From Deltaproteobacteria bacterium (GTDB lineage: Bacteria; Myxococcota; Myxococcia; Myxococcales; Anaeromyxobacteraceae), in contig JACRMN010000011.1 in the NCBI GenBank assembly GCA_016214955.1, positions 59,888 through 123,887 of the forward strand: a stretch of DNA of 64,000 bases, read 5' to 3'. Within the stretch, counting starts at the first letter, position 1. Each line of letters begins with the position of its first letter. Below, in pieces: positions 47,168 through 53,925 of this stretch. The notes under the pieces were generated by a model, which saw only the letters and a program-made list of their open reading frames with translations, ran no database searches and had not been told where the DNA came from. The position numbers were made by a program, and so were the translations under genes.

Positions 47168-48841
47168 CTAGCTGTCGTGGTGGATGGCGCCCTTCACGTC
47201 GGTGTCGTGCATGAGCAGCGAGCCGACCACGAAGGTCATCGAGGCCACGATGATCGGGTACCAGAGGCCGGCGTAGATGTCGCCGGTGGCGGCCACGATG
47301 GCGAAGGCGGTGAAGGGCAGGAAGCCGCCGAACCAGCCGTTGCCGATGTGGTACGGCAGCGACATGGAGGTGTAGCGGATCCGGGCCGGGAACAGCTCCA
47401 CCAGCCAGGCGCCGATGGGCGCGTACACCATCGTCACGTAGATGACGAGGATGACGAGGAGGAAGACCACCATCGGGTAGTTGATCTTGGCCGGGTCGGC
47501 CTTGGCCGGGTACATGGCGGTGGCGGCGTTGATGGCCTTGCCCAGGTCGGCGTTCTTGGCCTTGAACTCGGCCGCCGGCAGCGCGCGCCCGTCGAACGAG
47601 TCGACGCGAGCCGAGCCCACGGTGATGTAGGCGTTGGGGATGCCGGCCTGCTCCACGTTCTCGTACGGGATGGCCTTGCGGGCCAGCACCGTCTTGATCT
47701 GGTCGCAGCTCGACTTGAAGGTGGCCTTGCCGACCGGGTCGAACTGGAAGGTGCAGTCGCCGGGGGCGGCGAAGACCTTCACCGGGCTGCTCTGCTGGGC
47801 GGCGAGCAGGTCGGGGTTACCGTACTTGGTGAGGGCCTTGAAGATGGGGAAGTAGGTCACGGCGGCGACGAGGCAGCCGACCATGATGATCCACTTGCGG
47901 CCGATCTTGTCGGAGAGCACGCCGAAGACGATGAAGAACGGGGTGCCGATGATCAGCGAGGCGGCCACGATCAGGTCGGCGGTCTGGGCGTCGATCTTGA
48001 GCGTCTGCTTGATGAAGAAGAGCTCGTAGAACATGCCCGTGTACCAGACCACGCCCTGGCCGGCGACGCCGCCGAAGAGGACCAGGAGCACGATCTTCAG
48101 GTTGCCCCAGCGCAGGAACGACTCGGTGAGGGGGGCCTTGGACTGCTTGCCCTCCTCCTTCATGCGCTTGAACACCGGCGACTCGTTCAGCTTGAGCCGG
48201 ATCCACACCGAGACGCCGAGCAGGGCGATGGAGAGGATGAAGGGAACGCGCCAGCCCCACTCCTCGAAGGCCTTGCCGCCGATGCTGATGCGGACGCCCA
48301 TGATGACGAGCAGGGAGAGGAACAGGCCCAGGGTGGCGGTGGTCTGGATCCAGGAGGTGAAGAAGCCGCGCTTGCCCGGGGGAGCGTGCTCGGCCACGTA
48401 GGTGGCCGCGCCGCCGTACTCACCGCCGAGGGCGAGGCCCTGGAGGAGGCGGAGGGTGATGAGGATGACCGGGGCGGCGATGCCCAGGGTGGCGTAGCCC
48501 GGGAGCACGCCGACGATGAAGGTGGCGCCGCCCATCAGGAGGATGGTGACGAGGAAGGTGTACTTGCGGCCGATGAGGTCGCCGAGGCGGCCGAACACGA
48601 TGGCGCCGAAGGGGCGGACGAAGAAGCCGGCGGCGAAGGCGAGCAGCGAGAAGATGAACGAGGTGGTCTCGTTCACCGCCACGAAGAAGTGCTTCGAGAT
48701 GAAGGCGGCGAGGGAGCCGTAGAGGTAGAAGTCGTACCACTCGAAGACGGTACCGAGCGAAGACGCGAAGACGACCATCTTCTCTTCGCTCGTCATGCCG
48801 GTGCCGCTCTGGACCTCGGGGGCGGCCTGAGGTGAAGCCAT
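47168..48841 (-). CDS. MHS-family MFS transporter
   Basis: 557 residues from ATG 48841, preceded by GGGAGGAA. Metabolite:H+ symporter signatures: GTVFEWYDFYLYGSLAA, FFVRPFGAIVFGRLGDLIGRK, RLLQGLALGGEYGGAATYVAEH and the C-terminal PARIRYTSMSLPYHIGNGWFGGF. 12 helices. A hydrophilic insert of about 95 residues lies in the second half (about 345-440), with two Cys (GDCTF and SSCDQI) that might form a disulfide outside; longer MHS carriers have this too. Probable substrates are organic acids, proline or betaine. Confidence 0.9.
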   Translation of the reverse strand: MASPQAAPEVQSGTGMTSEEKMVVFASSLGTVFEWYDFYLYGSLAAFISKHFFVAVNETTSFIFSLLAFAAGFFVRPFGAIVFGRLGDLIGRKYTFLVTILLMGGATFIVGVLPGYATLGIAAPVILITLRLLQGLALGGEYGGAATYVAEHAPPGKRGFFTSWIQTTATLGLFLSLLVIMGVRISIGGKAFEEWGWRVPFILSIALLGVSVWIRLKLNESPVFKRMKEEGKQSKAPLTESFLRWGNLKIVLLVLFGGVAGQGVVWYTGMFYELFFIKQTLKIDAQTADLIVAASLIIGTPFFIVFGVLSDKIGRKWIIMVGCLVAAVTYFPIFKALTKYGNPDLLAAQQSSPVKVFAAPGDCTFQFDPVGKATFKSSCDQIKTVLARKAIPYENVEQAGIPNAYITVGSARVDSFDGRALPAAEFKAKNADLGKAINAATAMYPAKADPAKINYPMVVFLLVILVIYVTMVYAPIGAWLVELFPARIRYTSMSLPYHIGNGWFGGFLPFTAFAIVAATGDIYAGLWYPIIVASMTFVVGSLLMHDTDVKGAIHHDS

Positions 48842-49267
48842 ACGGGTATTCCTCCCTTGGGGGAAGCGTGGATTCGGGTGGTAGGTGCGAGCTGCGAGGG
48901 TGAAAGTGGGTACCACAGCCCCCGTTAGGGATCAAGGCGCGGCGCAATGGAAGCGCGGCTGGCGCAGGGCCTGCGTGCAGGACATGCGGTGACGCATGCC
49001 CCGCATGGGTCGATGACGCATGGCGCCATGGAAGCGTCCGCCGGGACTGGGAAAATCGGCGAAGCCTGGGCGAAGTACCCGACGTTGCAGGCGTGCCAGC
49101 CGAGGGCGAGGTGGAGTACTCGCATGGGGTGGACGAAGCTGTTTCGGCAGCCATGCGCGAAAGGCGTCGGGAATCATCCCCCGTTGGGGTCGGCGCCAAT
49201 GAGGCAGCTGTTTGGGGGCCCGGCGGGCCCCGTTCGGTGCTCCCCGGGCGACATGTAGGATGCCCCA
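48842..49267. other. Intergenic region between MFS carrier and exonuclease genes
   Basis: 426 bases. It has two TGACGCATG direct repeats (48990-48998 and 49014-49022) among several GCATG words, and a GGGGCCC/GGGCCCC hairpin (49215-49231). No supported ORF or clear promoter; the divergent genes need promoters here. Confidence 0.5.
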
Positions 49268-49861
49268 GTGCTGTTTCGCTCCCCGCGCTGGAAGGAGGTC
49301 ACGTACTGGGCGCTCGATCTCGAGACGGGCGGGCTCGACTCGCGCCGCGACCCGGTGATCTCCATCGGGATGGTTCCCGTCCGCGAGGGCACGATCCGGC
49401 TCGGCGAGGGCTATCGAACCCTGGTGCACCCCGAGGGTGGCGCCAGCATCGACCCCGCCTCGGTGGCCGCTCACCAGCTGGTGCGCGGGGACCTGGGGGC
49501 CGCCCCGCGGCTCGCCGAGGTGCTCCCCGAGGTCGAGCGGCGCCTGCGCGAGGGAGTGCTGATCGTTCACCACCAGTCGATCGACGTCACCTTCCTGAAG
49601 CGGGACTTCGCCCGGTCCGGGCTGCAGTGGCCGAAGCCCAGGGTGGTCGACACCGCTCGCCTCCTGGCCCTGACGAGCCGCATGGCCGAGCCCGGCCTGG
49701 CCAGCGATCAGATCGAGAGGAACCTGACGCTGGCTCGCCGGGAGTACGGATTGCCGGACTACGGCGCCCACGACGCCCTCCTCGACGCCGTGGCTACCGC
49801 AGAGCTGTTCCTCGTCCTGAGAAAACGTCTTGGAATCCAGCGGTTGCGGGATCTGCCCTAG
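49268..49861 (+). CDS. DnaQ-like 3'-5' exonuclease
   Basis: 197 residues from GTG 49268. DEDDh exonuclease motifs: Exo I YWALDLETGGLDSRRD (DxE), Exo II VLIVHHQSIDVTFLKRDF, and Exo III AHDALLDAVATAELFL (HxAxxD form). It lacks other polymerase III epsilon parts. Genes of this type often stand next to DUF294 and DUF4212/symporter genes, as here; the reason is not known. A 381-base leader region follows before the DUF4212 gene. Confidence 0.9.
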   Translation: MLFRSPRWKEVTYWALDLETGGLDSRRDPVISIGMVPVREGTIRLGEGYRTLVHPEGGASIDPASVAAHQLVRGDLGAAPRLAEVLPEVERRLREGVLIVHHQSIDVTFLKRDFARSGLQWPKPRVVDTARLLALTSRMAEPGLASDQIERNLTLARREYGLPDYGAHDALLDAVATAELFLVLRKRLGIQRLRDLP

Positions 49862-49905
49862 TCTGACGTCCTCGGTGGACCCACCCCGAACCGGCTAGCT
49901 GGCTC

Positions 49906-49942
49906 GCGCAGAAAAGTCTGCACAGCGGCGTCTATTCTGCGC
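49906..49942. repeat. Inverted repeat with 8-base arms
   Basis: Perfect arms GCGCAGAA (49906-49913) and TTCTGCGC (49935-49942) with 21 bases between. A TATTCT box that could be a -10 element overlaps the right arm, so it may be an operator at the promoter of the leader transcript. Confidence 0.35.
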
Positions 49943-50062
49943 TGCGTCTTGCGGGCGCAGGAAAGCGTGTGCTACCGGTTACTACACCCCGCGAAGTACA
50001 CCCTGAGTCGAGTGAGTTCCGCGAGCGATCACCCAGCGCCGGAGGCACCCGCAAGGATGAAG

Positions 50063-50167
50063 TCCTAACCACATCGTTATGGGTCCGGAGGAAGAGACTC
50101 TCCGGAGGTGAAGCACGAGGTAGCCGGGCCGCTACCTGGAGCAGCGATGCTCTGGTGGCGGCTTTTG
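50063..50167 (+). promoter_or_regulatory. Structured leader RNA element, copy A
   Basis: Three hairpins in a row. P1: TCCGGAG (50084-50090) with CTCCGGA (50100-50106). P2: AGGTAGC (50118-50124), loop CGGGCC, GCTACCT (50131-50137). P3: GAGCA (50139-50143), loop GCGA, TGCTC (50148-50152). The flanks TCCTAACC and GGCGGCTTTTG are also shared with copy B. It ends about 75 bases before the DUF4212 start. Two copies with paired changes argue for a conserved RNA, not a chance stem. Confidence 0.65.
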
Positions 50168-50242
50168 ACTTTTCGCGCGCTGGCGGAGGCACCCGAGAAG
50201 CCTGGAGACGTGAAGACGAGCGACTGACCACCTGGAGGATGC

Positions 50243-50512
50243 ATGTCGGAGCTGACCCAAGAGCAGAAAGAGTCCTACTGGCGATACAACGTGCGGCTGA
50301 CGACGATCCTGCTCGTCATCTGGTTCGTGGTGACCTACCTCCTCGGCGGTGTCTGGGCCGGGGCGCTCAACGAGATCACCATCATCGGCTTCCCCCTCGG
50401 CTACTGGGTGGCCGCCCAGGGCTCGCTGGCGGTCTTCGTGGTGGAGATCGCCCTGTACGCCAAGCTGATGAACGCCAAGGACCTCGAGTACGGCATCCGC
50501 GAGGAGGGGTAG
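50243..50512 (+). CDS. DUF4212 protein, small subunit of sodium/solute symporter
   Basis: 89 residues with GGAGG five bases before ATG 50243. Two membrane helices (TTILLVIWFVVTYLLGGVWAG and GFPLGYWVAAQGSLAVFVVEIALYA), the start EQKESYWRYNVRLT and the end MNAKDLEYGIREEG are typical of the DUF4212 (sodium symporter small subunit) family. It directly precedes the large subunit and is probably part of the carrier, like DUF485 for ActP. Confidence 0.95.
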   Translation: MSELTQEQKESYWRYNVRLTTILLVIWFVVTYLLGGVWAGALNEITIIGFPLGYWVAAQGSLAVFVVEIALYAKLMNAKDLEYGIREEG

Positions 50513-52417
50513 ATGAATCTCAACAAGGTCTTCGGCCTCTACACCGTCGGCTTCATCGTCGTCACCATCCTCATCGGCATCGCCGAGGCGGTCTTCGGCC
50601 TGCCCAACCGCGTCATCGGCTGGATCTTCATGGGCCTGTCGATGGGCATCTACCTGCTCATCGGCATCGTCACCCGCACCAGCGACGCCGACCAGTACTA
50701 CGTGGCCGGCCGCGGCGTGCCCGCCCTCTACAACGGCATGGCCACCGGCTCCGACTGGATGAGCGCCGCCTCCTTCATCTCCATGGCGGGCGCCCTCTCG
50801 GCGCAGGGCTTCTCCGGCCTCGCCTACGTGATGGGCTGGACCGGCGGCTACCTGCTGCTGGCCGTGTTCCTCGGCCCCTACCTCCGCCAGTTCGGCAAGT
50901 ACACCATCCCCGACTTCCTGGGCGAGCGCTACGGCGGCCACACCCCTCGCCTCATCGGCGTGCTGGCGGCCATCCTCGCCTCCTTCACCTACCTCATCGC
51001 CCAGGTGACCGGCGTCGGCCTGATCGTCAGCCGCTTCATCGGCCTCGACTTCAACATCGGCGTCTTCGTGGGCCTCATCGGCGTGCTCTTCTGCTCGGTG
51101 CTCGGCGGCATGCGGGCCGTCACCTGGACCCAGGTGGCCCAGTACATCATCCTCATCACCAGCTACCTGGTGCCGGTGGTGGTGCTCTCGTTCAAGCTCT
51201 TCGCCATCCCCGTGCCCGAGCTGACCTACGGGCGGCTCCTGGAGCGGAACAACCAGGCGGCGCTCCGGATCTCGGCCGACCCGGGCGAGAAGGCCACCCG
51301 GGCCAAGTGGGCCGAGGAGGCGAAGGCGCTCGGCGAGAAGCTGAAGGACCCGGCGGTGCCGGAGGCCGAGAAGGAGAAGGCCAAGGCCGCCCAGGCGGTG
51401 GCCAACCGCCAGGCCGCGGCGCCGGCCGCCGAGGGGGCGCGGCTGGAGAAGTACCTCTCCGTGCCCACCGGGACCGGCATGTGGAACTTCCTGGCGCTGA
51501 CCTTCTGCCTGATGGTGGGCACCGCCGGGTTGCCACACATCCTGACGCGCTACTACACCACACCCTCGGTGCGCGAGGCGCGCACCAGCGTGGGCTGGTC
51601 GCTGTTCTTCATCTTCCTGCTCTACTTCACCGCGCCGGCCTACGCGGCCTTCGCGCGCAACGCCGTGTTCACCAACCTGGTGGGCTCCAAGATCTCCGAG
51701 CTCCCCGCCTGGGTGAACCTGTGGGCGCCGGCCGGCCTCTTCAGCGTGGTGGACAAGGCGGGTGACGGCATCGTGCAGTTCGCCGACTTCGTGGTGAAGA
51801 GCACCGACTTCGTGGTGCTCGCCACCCCGGAGATCGCCGGCCTGCCCTTCGTGATCACGGGCCTGGTCATGGCCGGCGGCCTCGCCGCCGCGCTCTCCAC
51901 CGCCGACGGCCTCTTGCTCACCATCGCCAACGCCATCTCCCACGACCTGTACTACAACGTCATCAACCCCAAGGCCTCGCTCATCAAGCGGCTCACCATC
52001 ACCAAGGTGCTGCTCATCACGGTGGCCCTGATCTCGGCCTGGGTGGCGACCGCCCGCCTGGCCATCATCGTGGAGCTGGTGGCCTGGGCCTTCAGCCTCG
52101 GCGCCGCCTCCTTCTTCCCGGCGCTCGTCATGGGCATCTGGTGGAAGCGGGCCAACTACCACGGCGCCGTGGCCGGCATGCTGGTGGGCCTCGGCACCAC
52201 GCTCTACTACATGGTCGGGAGCCGCTTCTTCGGCGTCTCCTGGTTCGGGACCACCACCGTGGCCTCGGGCGTCTTCGGCATCCCGCTCGGCTTCCTCACC
52301 ATCTGGATCGTGTCGAGCCTGACCAAGGCGCCGTCGCAGCAGATGCAGGACTTCGTGGTCTCGATCCGCTACCCGAAGACGGGCGGCGCCTCGGCGGCCA
52401 TCGACGCCGGTCACTAG
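50513..52417 (+). CDS. Sodium/solute symporter, large subunit (DUF4212-linked SSS family)
   Basis: 634 residues, ATG one base after the DUF4212 stop with GGAGGGG upstream. About 13 helices; sodium-site motif GSDWMSAASFISMAGALSAQG, then GTAGLPHILTRYYT and GLAAALSTADGLLLTIANAIS. Between about residues 238 and 318 lies a highly charged Ala/Lys/Glu insert (EKATRAKWAEEAKALGEK), a cytoplasmic or periplasmic loop with coiled-coil tendency. Likely substrate is a short-chain carboxylate such as acetate or pyruvate, by family. Under the control of element A if that is a riboswitch. Confidence 0.92.
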   Translation: MNLNKVFGLYTVGFIVVTILIGIAEAVFGLPNRVIGWIFMGLSMGIYLLIGIVTRTSDADQYYVAGRGVPALYNGMATGSDWMSAASFISMAGALSAQGFSGLAYVMGWTGGYLLLAVFLGPYLRQFGKYTIPDFLGERYGGHTPRLIGVLAAILASFTYLIAQVTGVGLIVSRFIGLDFNIGVFVGLIGVLFCSVLGGMRAVTWTQVAQYIILITSYLVPVVVLSFKLFAIPVPELTYGRLLERNNQAALRISADPGEKATRAKWAEEAKALGEKLKDPAVPEAEKEKAKAAQAVANRQAAAPAAEGARLEKYLSVPTGTGMWNFLALTFCLMVGTAGLPHILTRYYTTPSVREARTSVGWSLFFIFLLYFTAPAYAAFARNAVFTNLVGSKISELPAWVNLWAPAGLFSVVDKAGDGIVQFADFVVKSTDFVVLATPEIAGLPFVITGLVMAGGLAAALSTADGLLLTIANAISHDLYYNVINPKASLIKRLTITKVLLITVALISAWVATARLAIIVELVAWAFSLGAASFFPALVMGIWWKRANYHGAVAGMLVGLGTTLYYMVGSRFFGVSWFGTTTVASGVFGIPLGFLTIWIVSSLTKAPSQQMQDFVVSIRYPKTGGASAAIDAGH

Positions 52418-52485
52418 CCCATGCCGGTGGGGCGGGGGCCCCGGCCCCCGCCCCGCTCCCTGCTGACCAGCGCCAGCCACGCCAC

Positions 52486-52767
52486 ATGGCCCTCCTCGGG
52501 AAGCTCGTCACCATGCTTCGGCTCCTCGCCTTCATGGTGCTCATCTACGTGCTCCTGGCCTGGATGGTGGAGCGCAACAGCCAGAACCCGCACAGCAAGG
52601 TGCGGGCCTTCTTCCGCATCCTCTGCTCGCCGATCACCGGGCTGGTGGCGCGCTTCCTGCCGAAGGACGTCGGTCCCGACAGGTTGCTGAAGGTCTCGGC
52701 CGGGGTGGTGGCCGTCGCGTGGGTGATGCTGATCGCGCTGGACGAGATCCTGCTGAGGACGCAGTGA
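52486..52767 (+). CDS. Small membrane protein after the symporter
   Basis: 93 residues from ATG 52486. An N-terminal membrane helix (LLAFMVLIYVLLAWMVERNS) and a C-terminal one (VSAGVVAVAWVMLIALDEILL) flank a basic amphipathic middle (SKVRAFFRILCSPITGLVARFLPKDV). The middle resembles YggT-like or small envelope proteins, but I cannot name a family. Same strand as the symporter, 68 bases later. Its stop lies 30 bases before element B. Confidence 0.7.
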   Translation: MALLGKLVTMLRLLAFMVLIYVLLAWMVERNSQNPHSKVRAFFRILCSPITGLVARFLPKDVGPDRLLKVSAGVVAVAWVMLIALDEILLRTQ

Positions 52768-52796
52768 GAGCCGCAGAGGGAGGTCGCTCGACGAGA

Positions 52797-52900
52797 TCCT
52801 AGCCGACATTCCAACGGGTCCGGAGGGAAGGTCCCTCCGGAGGGAACACGCAGATAGCCGGGCCGCTATCTGGAGGAGGCACCTCCAGGGCGGCCCTTTG
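52797..52900 (+). promoter_or_regulatory. Structured leader RNA element, copy B
   Basis: Same layout as copy A. P1: TCCGGAGGGA (52819-52828) with TCCCTCCGGA (52832-52841). P2: AGATAGC (52852-52858), loop CGGGCC, GCTATCT (52865-52871); compared with copy A one G-C pair is now A-T. P3: GAGG (52873-52876) with CCTC (52882-52885), also changed in pairs. The start TCCTAGCC and end GGCGGCCCTTTG match copy A. It stands 40 bases before the gene at 52941. Confidence 0.65.
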
Positions 52901-52940
52901 CCGTCCTGCGGGGTGGACGCGTCAGGAAAGGAGCGCACCG

Positions 52941-53372
52941 ATGGGATTTCTGGGGAAGCTGTTCGGAACCGAGAAGGAGCTGCCGCCACTCGACCCGGCG
53001 TCGCCGGGGGCGCAGCGGATCGAGAAGCTGCGGGCGGTGCTGGAGCCCTGGGCCGCCAAGCTGCACGACCCGATCGAGATCGTGGCCGGCGAGCGGGCCG
53101 TCTACGTCTTCATCGGGCGGCCGCCCGACCGGTTCGGCATCGCCTGGTTCGAGGCCGACGGGGCGGAGCACAACCTGAAGACCCTGGCCCAGAAGCACAA
53201 GTTCACCGTGCGGCAGATGAACGAGCTCTCGGCGAAGCTGCGCACCGCCTACGAGAAGAGCGCCGCCGACCCGCGCTTCGGGGTCGCCCTGGGGCAGAAG
53301 AAGGCCAAGGTGCTGGCGTCGGCGGGGATGGAGGCCGACCTGCTGAGGATCATCCACGACGTGGAGGTTTGA
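52941..53372 (+). CDS. Unknown 143-residue cytoplasmic protein
   Basis: ATG 52941 is preceded by AAAGGAG. The N-terminus MGFLGKLFGTEKEL could be a small amphipathic membrane anchor. The rest looks like a compact alpha/beta domain: IEKLRAVLEPWAAKL, VYVFIGRPPDRFGIAWFEAD, and a helical end (MNELSAKLRTAYEKS). No Cys, no known catalytic motif. It is followed by a good terminator, so it is a single-gene unit headed by element B. Any link to transport is inferred only from the shared leader element. Confidence 0.75.
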   Translation: MGFLGKLFGTEKELPPLDPASPGAQRIEKLRAVLEPWAAKLHDPIEIVAGERAVYVFIGRPPDRFGIAWFEADGAEHNLKTLAQKHKFTVRQMNELSAKLRTAYEKSAADPRFGVALGQKKAKVLASAGMEADLLRIIHDVEV

Positions 53373-53404
53373 CCCGCGAGCTGCGAGGAAGCGCGTGGGT
53401 CCGG

Positions 53405-53444
53405 GCCGCGGCTCCCGTTCGAGGAGCCGCGGCTCGACTTTTCT
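53405..53444 (+). terminator. Rho-independent terminator after the 143-residue protein gene
   Basis: Perfect 11-base arms GCCGCGGCTCC (53405-53415) and GGAGCCGCGGC (53423-53433) with a 7-base loop, followed by TCGACTTTTC. It is 33 bases past the stop codon. Confidence 0.75.
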
Positions 53445-53468
53445 CGAGGGGCGCGGTGGGAGCGGCGT

Positions 53469-53837
53469 CTACGAGCCGGCCGCCGCCAGGTAGGCCAGGC
53501 CGGCGACCATGGCCGCCACCGTCCGCACGCCAACCCAGGTGACGGCGAAGTAGGGAACGGCCAGCGCCCACCGCAGCCAGGCCGGGGTCTGGCCGCCGTG
53601 GGGGGCACGGCCGAGCCCGTACTCGACCGCGTTCCATCCGGCGAGCAGGCCGCAGGCGAGCCAGGAACCGCCGCTCCACAGGAGCGCAACCTGGGGCCGG
53701 GCGCCCGCCTCCAGCAAGGATACGGCGACGAGGGGTATCGAGAGCCCGAAGGCAGCGATCAGGCGGAAGAGCGGCTTCTGGCTGGGGCCGCGCGGGGCCC
53801 AGTCGGGAACGGACTCGGGCCGGCTCGAGTTCTCCAA
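53469..53837 (-). CDS. Small membrane protein, TTG start
   Basis: 122 residues. I place the start at TTG 53837 because GGAGG sits six bases ahead; the longer frame to ATG 53936 would overlap the divergent DUF294 gene start. Three hydrophobic segments: FRLIAAFGLSIPLVAVSLL, VALLWSGGSWLACGLLAGW, and a C-terminal stretch with AVPYFAVTWVGVRTVAAMVAG. No family recognised. Divergent from the DUF294 gene. Confidence 0.6.
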   Translation of the reverse strand: MENSSRPESVPDWAPRGPSQKPLFRLIAAFGLSIPLVAVSLLEAGARPQVALLWSGGSWLACGLLAGWNAVEYGLGRAPHGGQTPAWLRWALAVPYFAVTWVGVRTVAAMVAGLAYLAAAGS

Positions 53838-53925
53838 GGATGCCCTCCGGGAAAGCCGGGAGGATATCACCCCGGGCCCACCCGGAACGAGCGGCCGGAG
53901 CCGCGTGCTAGGGTGAGGGACGGGC

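Larger units (their letters stand above)
49862..50242 (+). other. Long leader region ahead of the symporter operon
   Basis: 381 bases with no supported ORF. It holds an inverted repeat at 49906-49942 and structured element A at 50063-50167. The motif GGAGGCACCCG occurs twice (50041-50051 and near 50185-50195), bracketing element A. Confidence 0.6.

Noticed and set aside
48925..49202. Short ORFs between the MFS carrier and exonuclease genes
   Set aside because: Repeats of ATG-containing GCATG words create spurious starts; no ribosome binding site or coding-type composition.
50041..50167. Possible GEMM (c-di-GMP class I) riboswitch because of GGTAGCCGGG in element A
   Set aside because: The P2 part recalls the second helix of GEMM, but the conserved first half (GGCAAACC, GAAA loop, GGGACGCAAAGCC) is absent in both copies. 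Rfam search would settle it.
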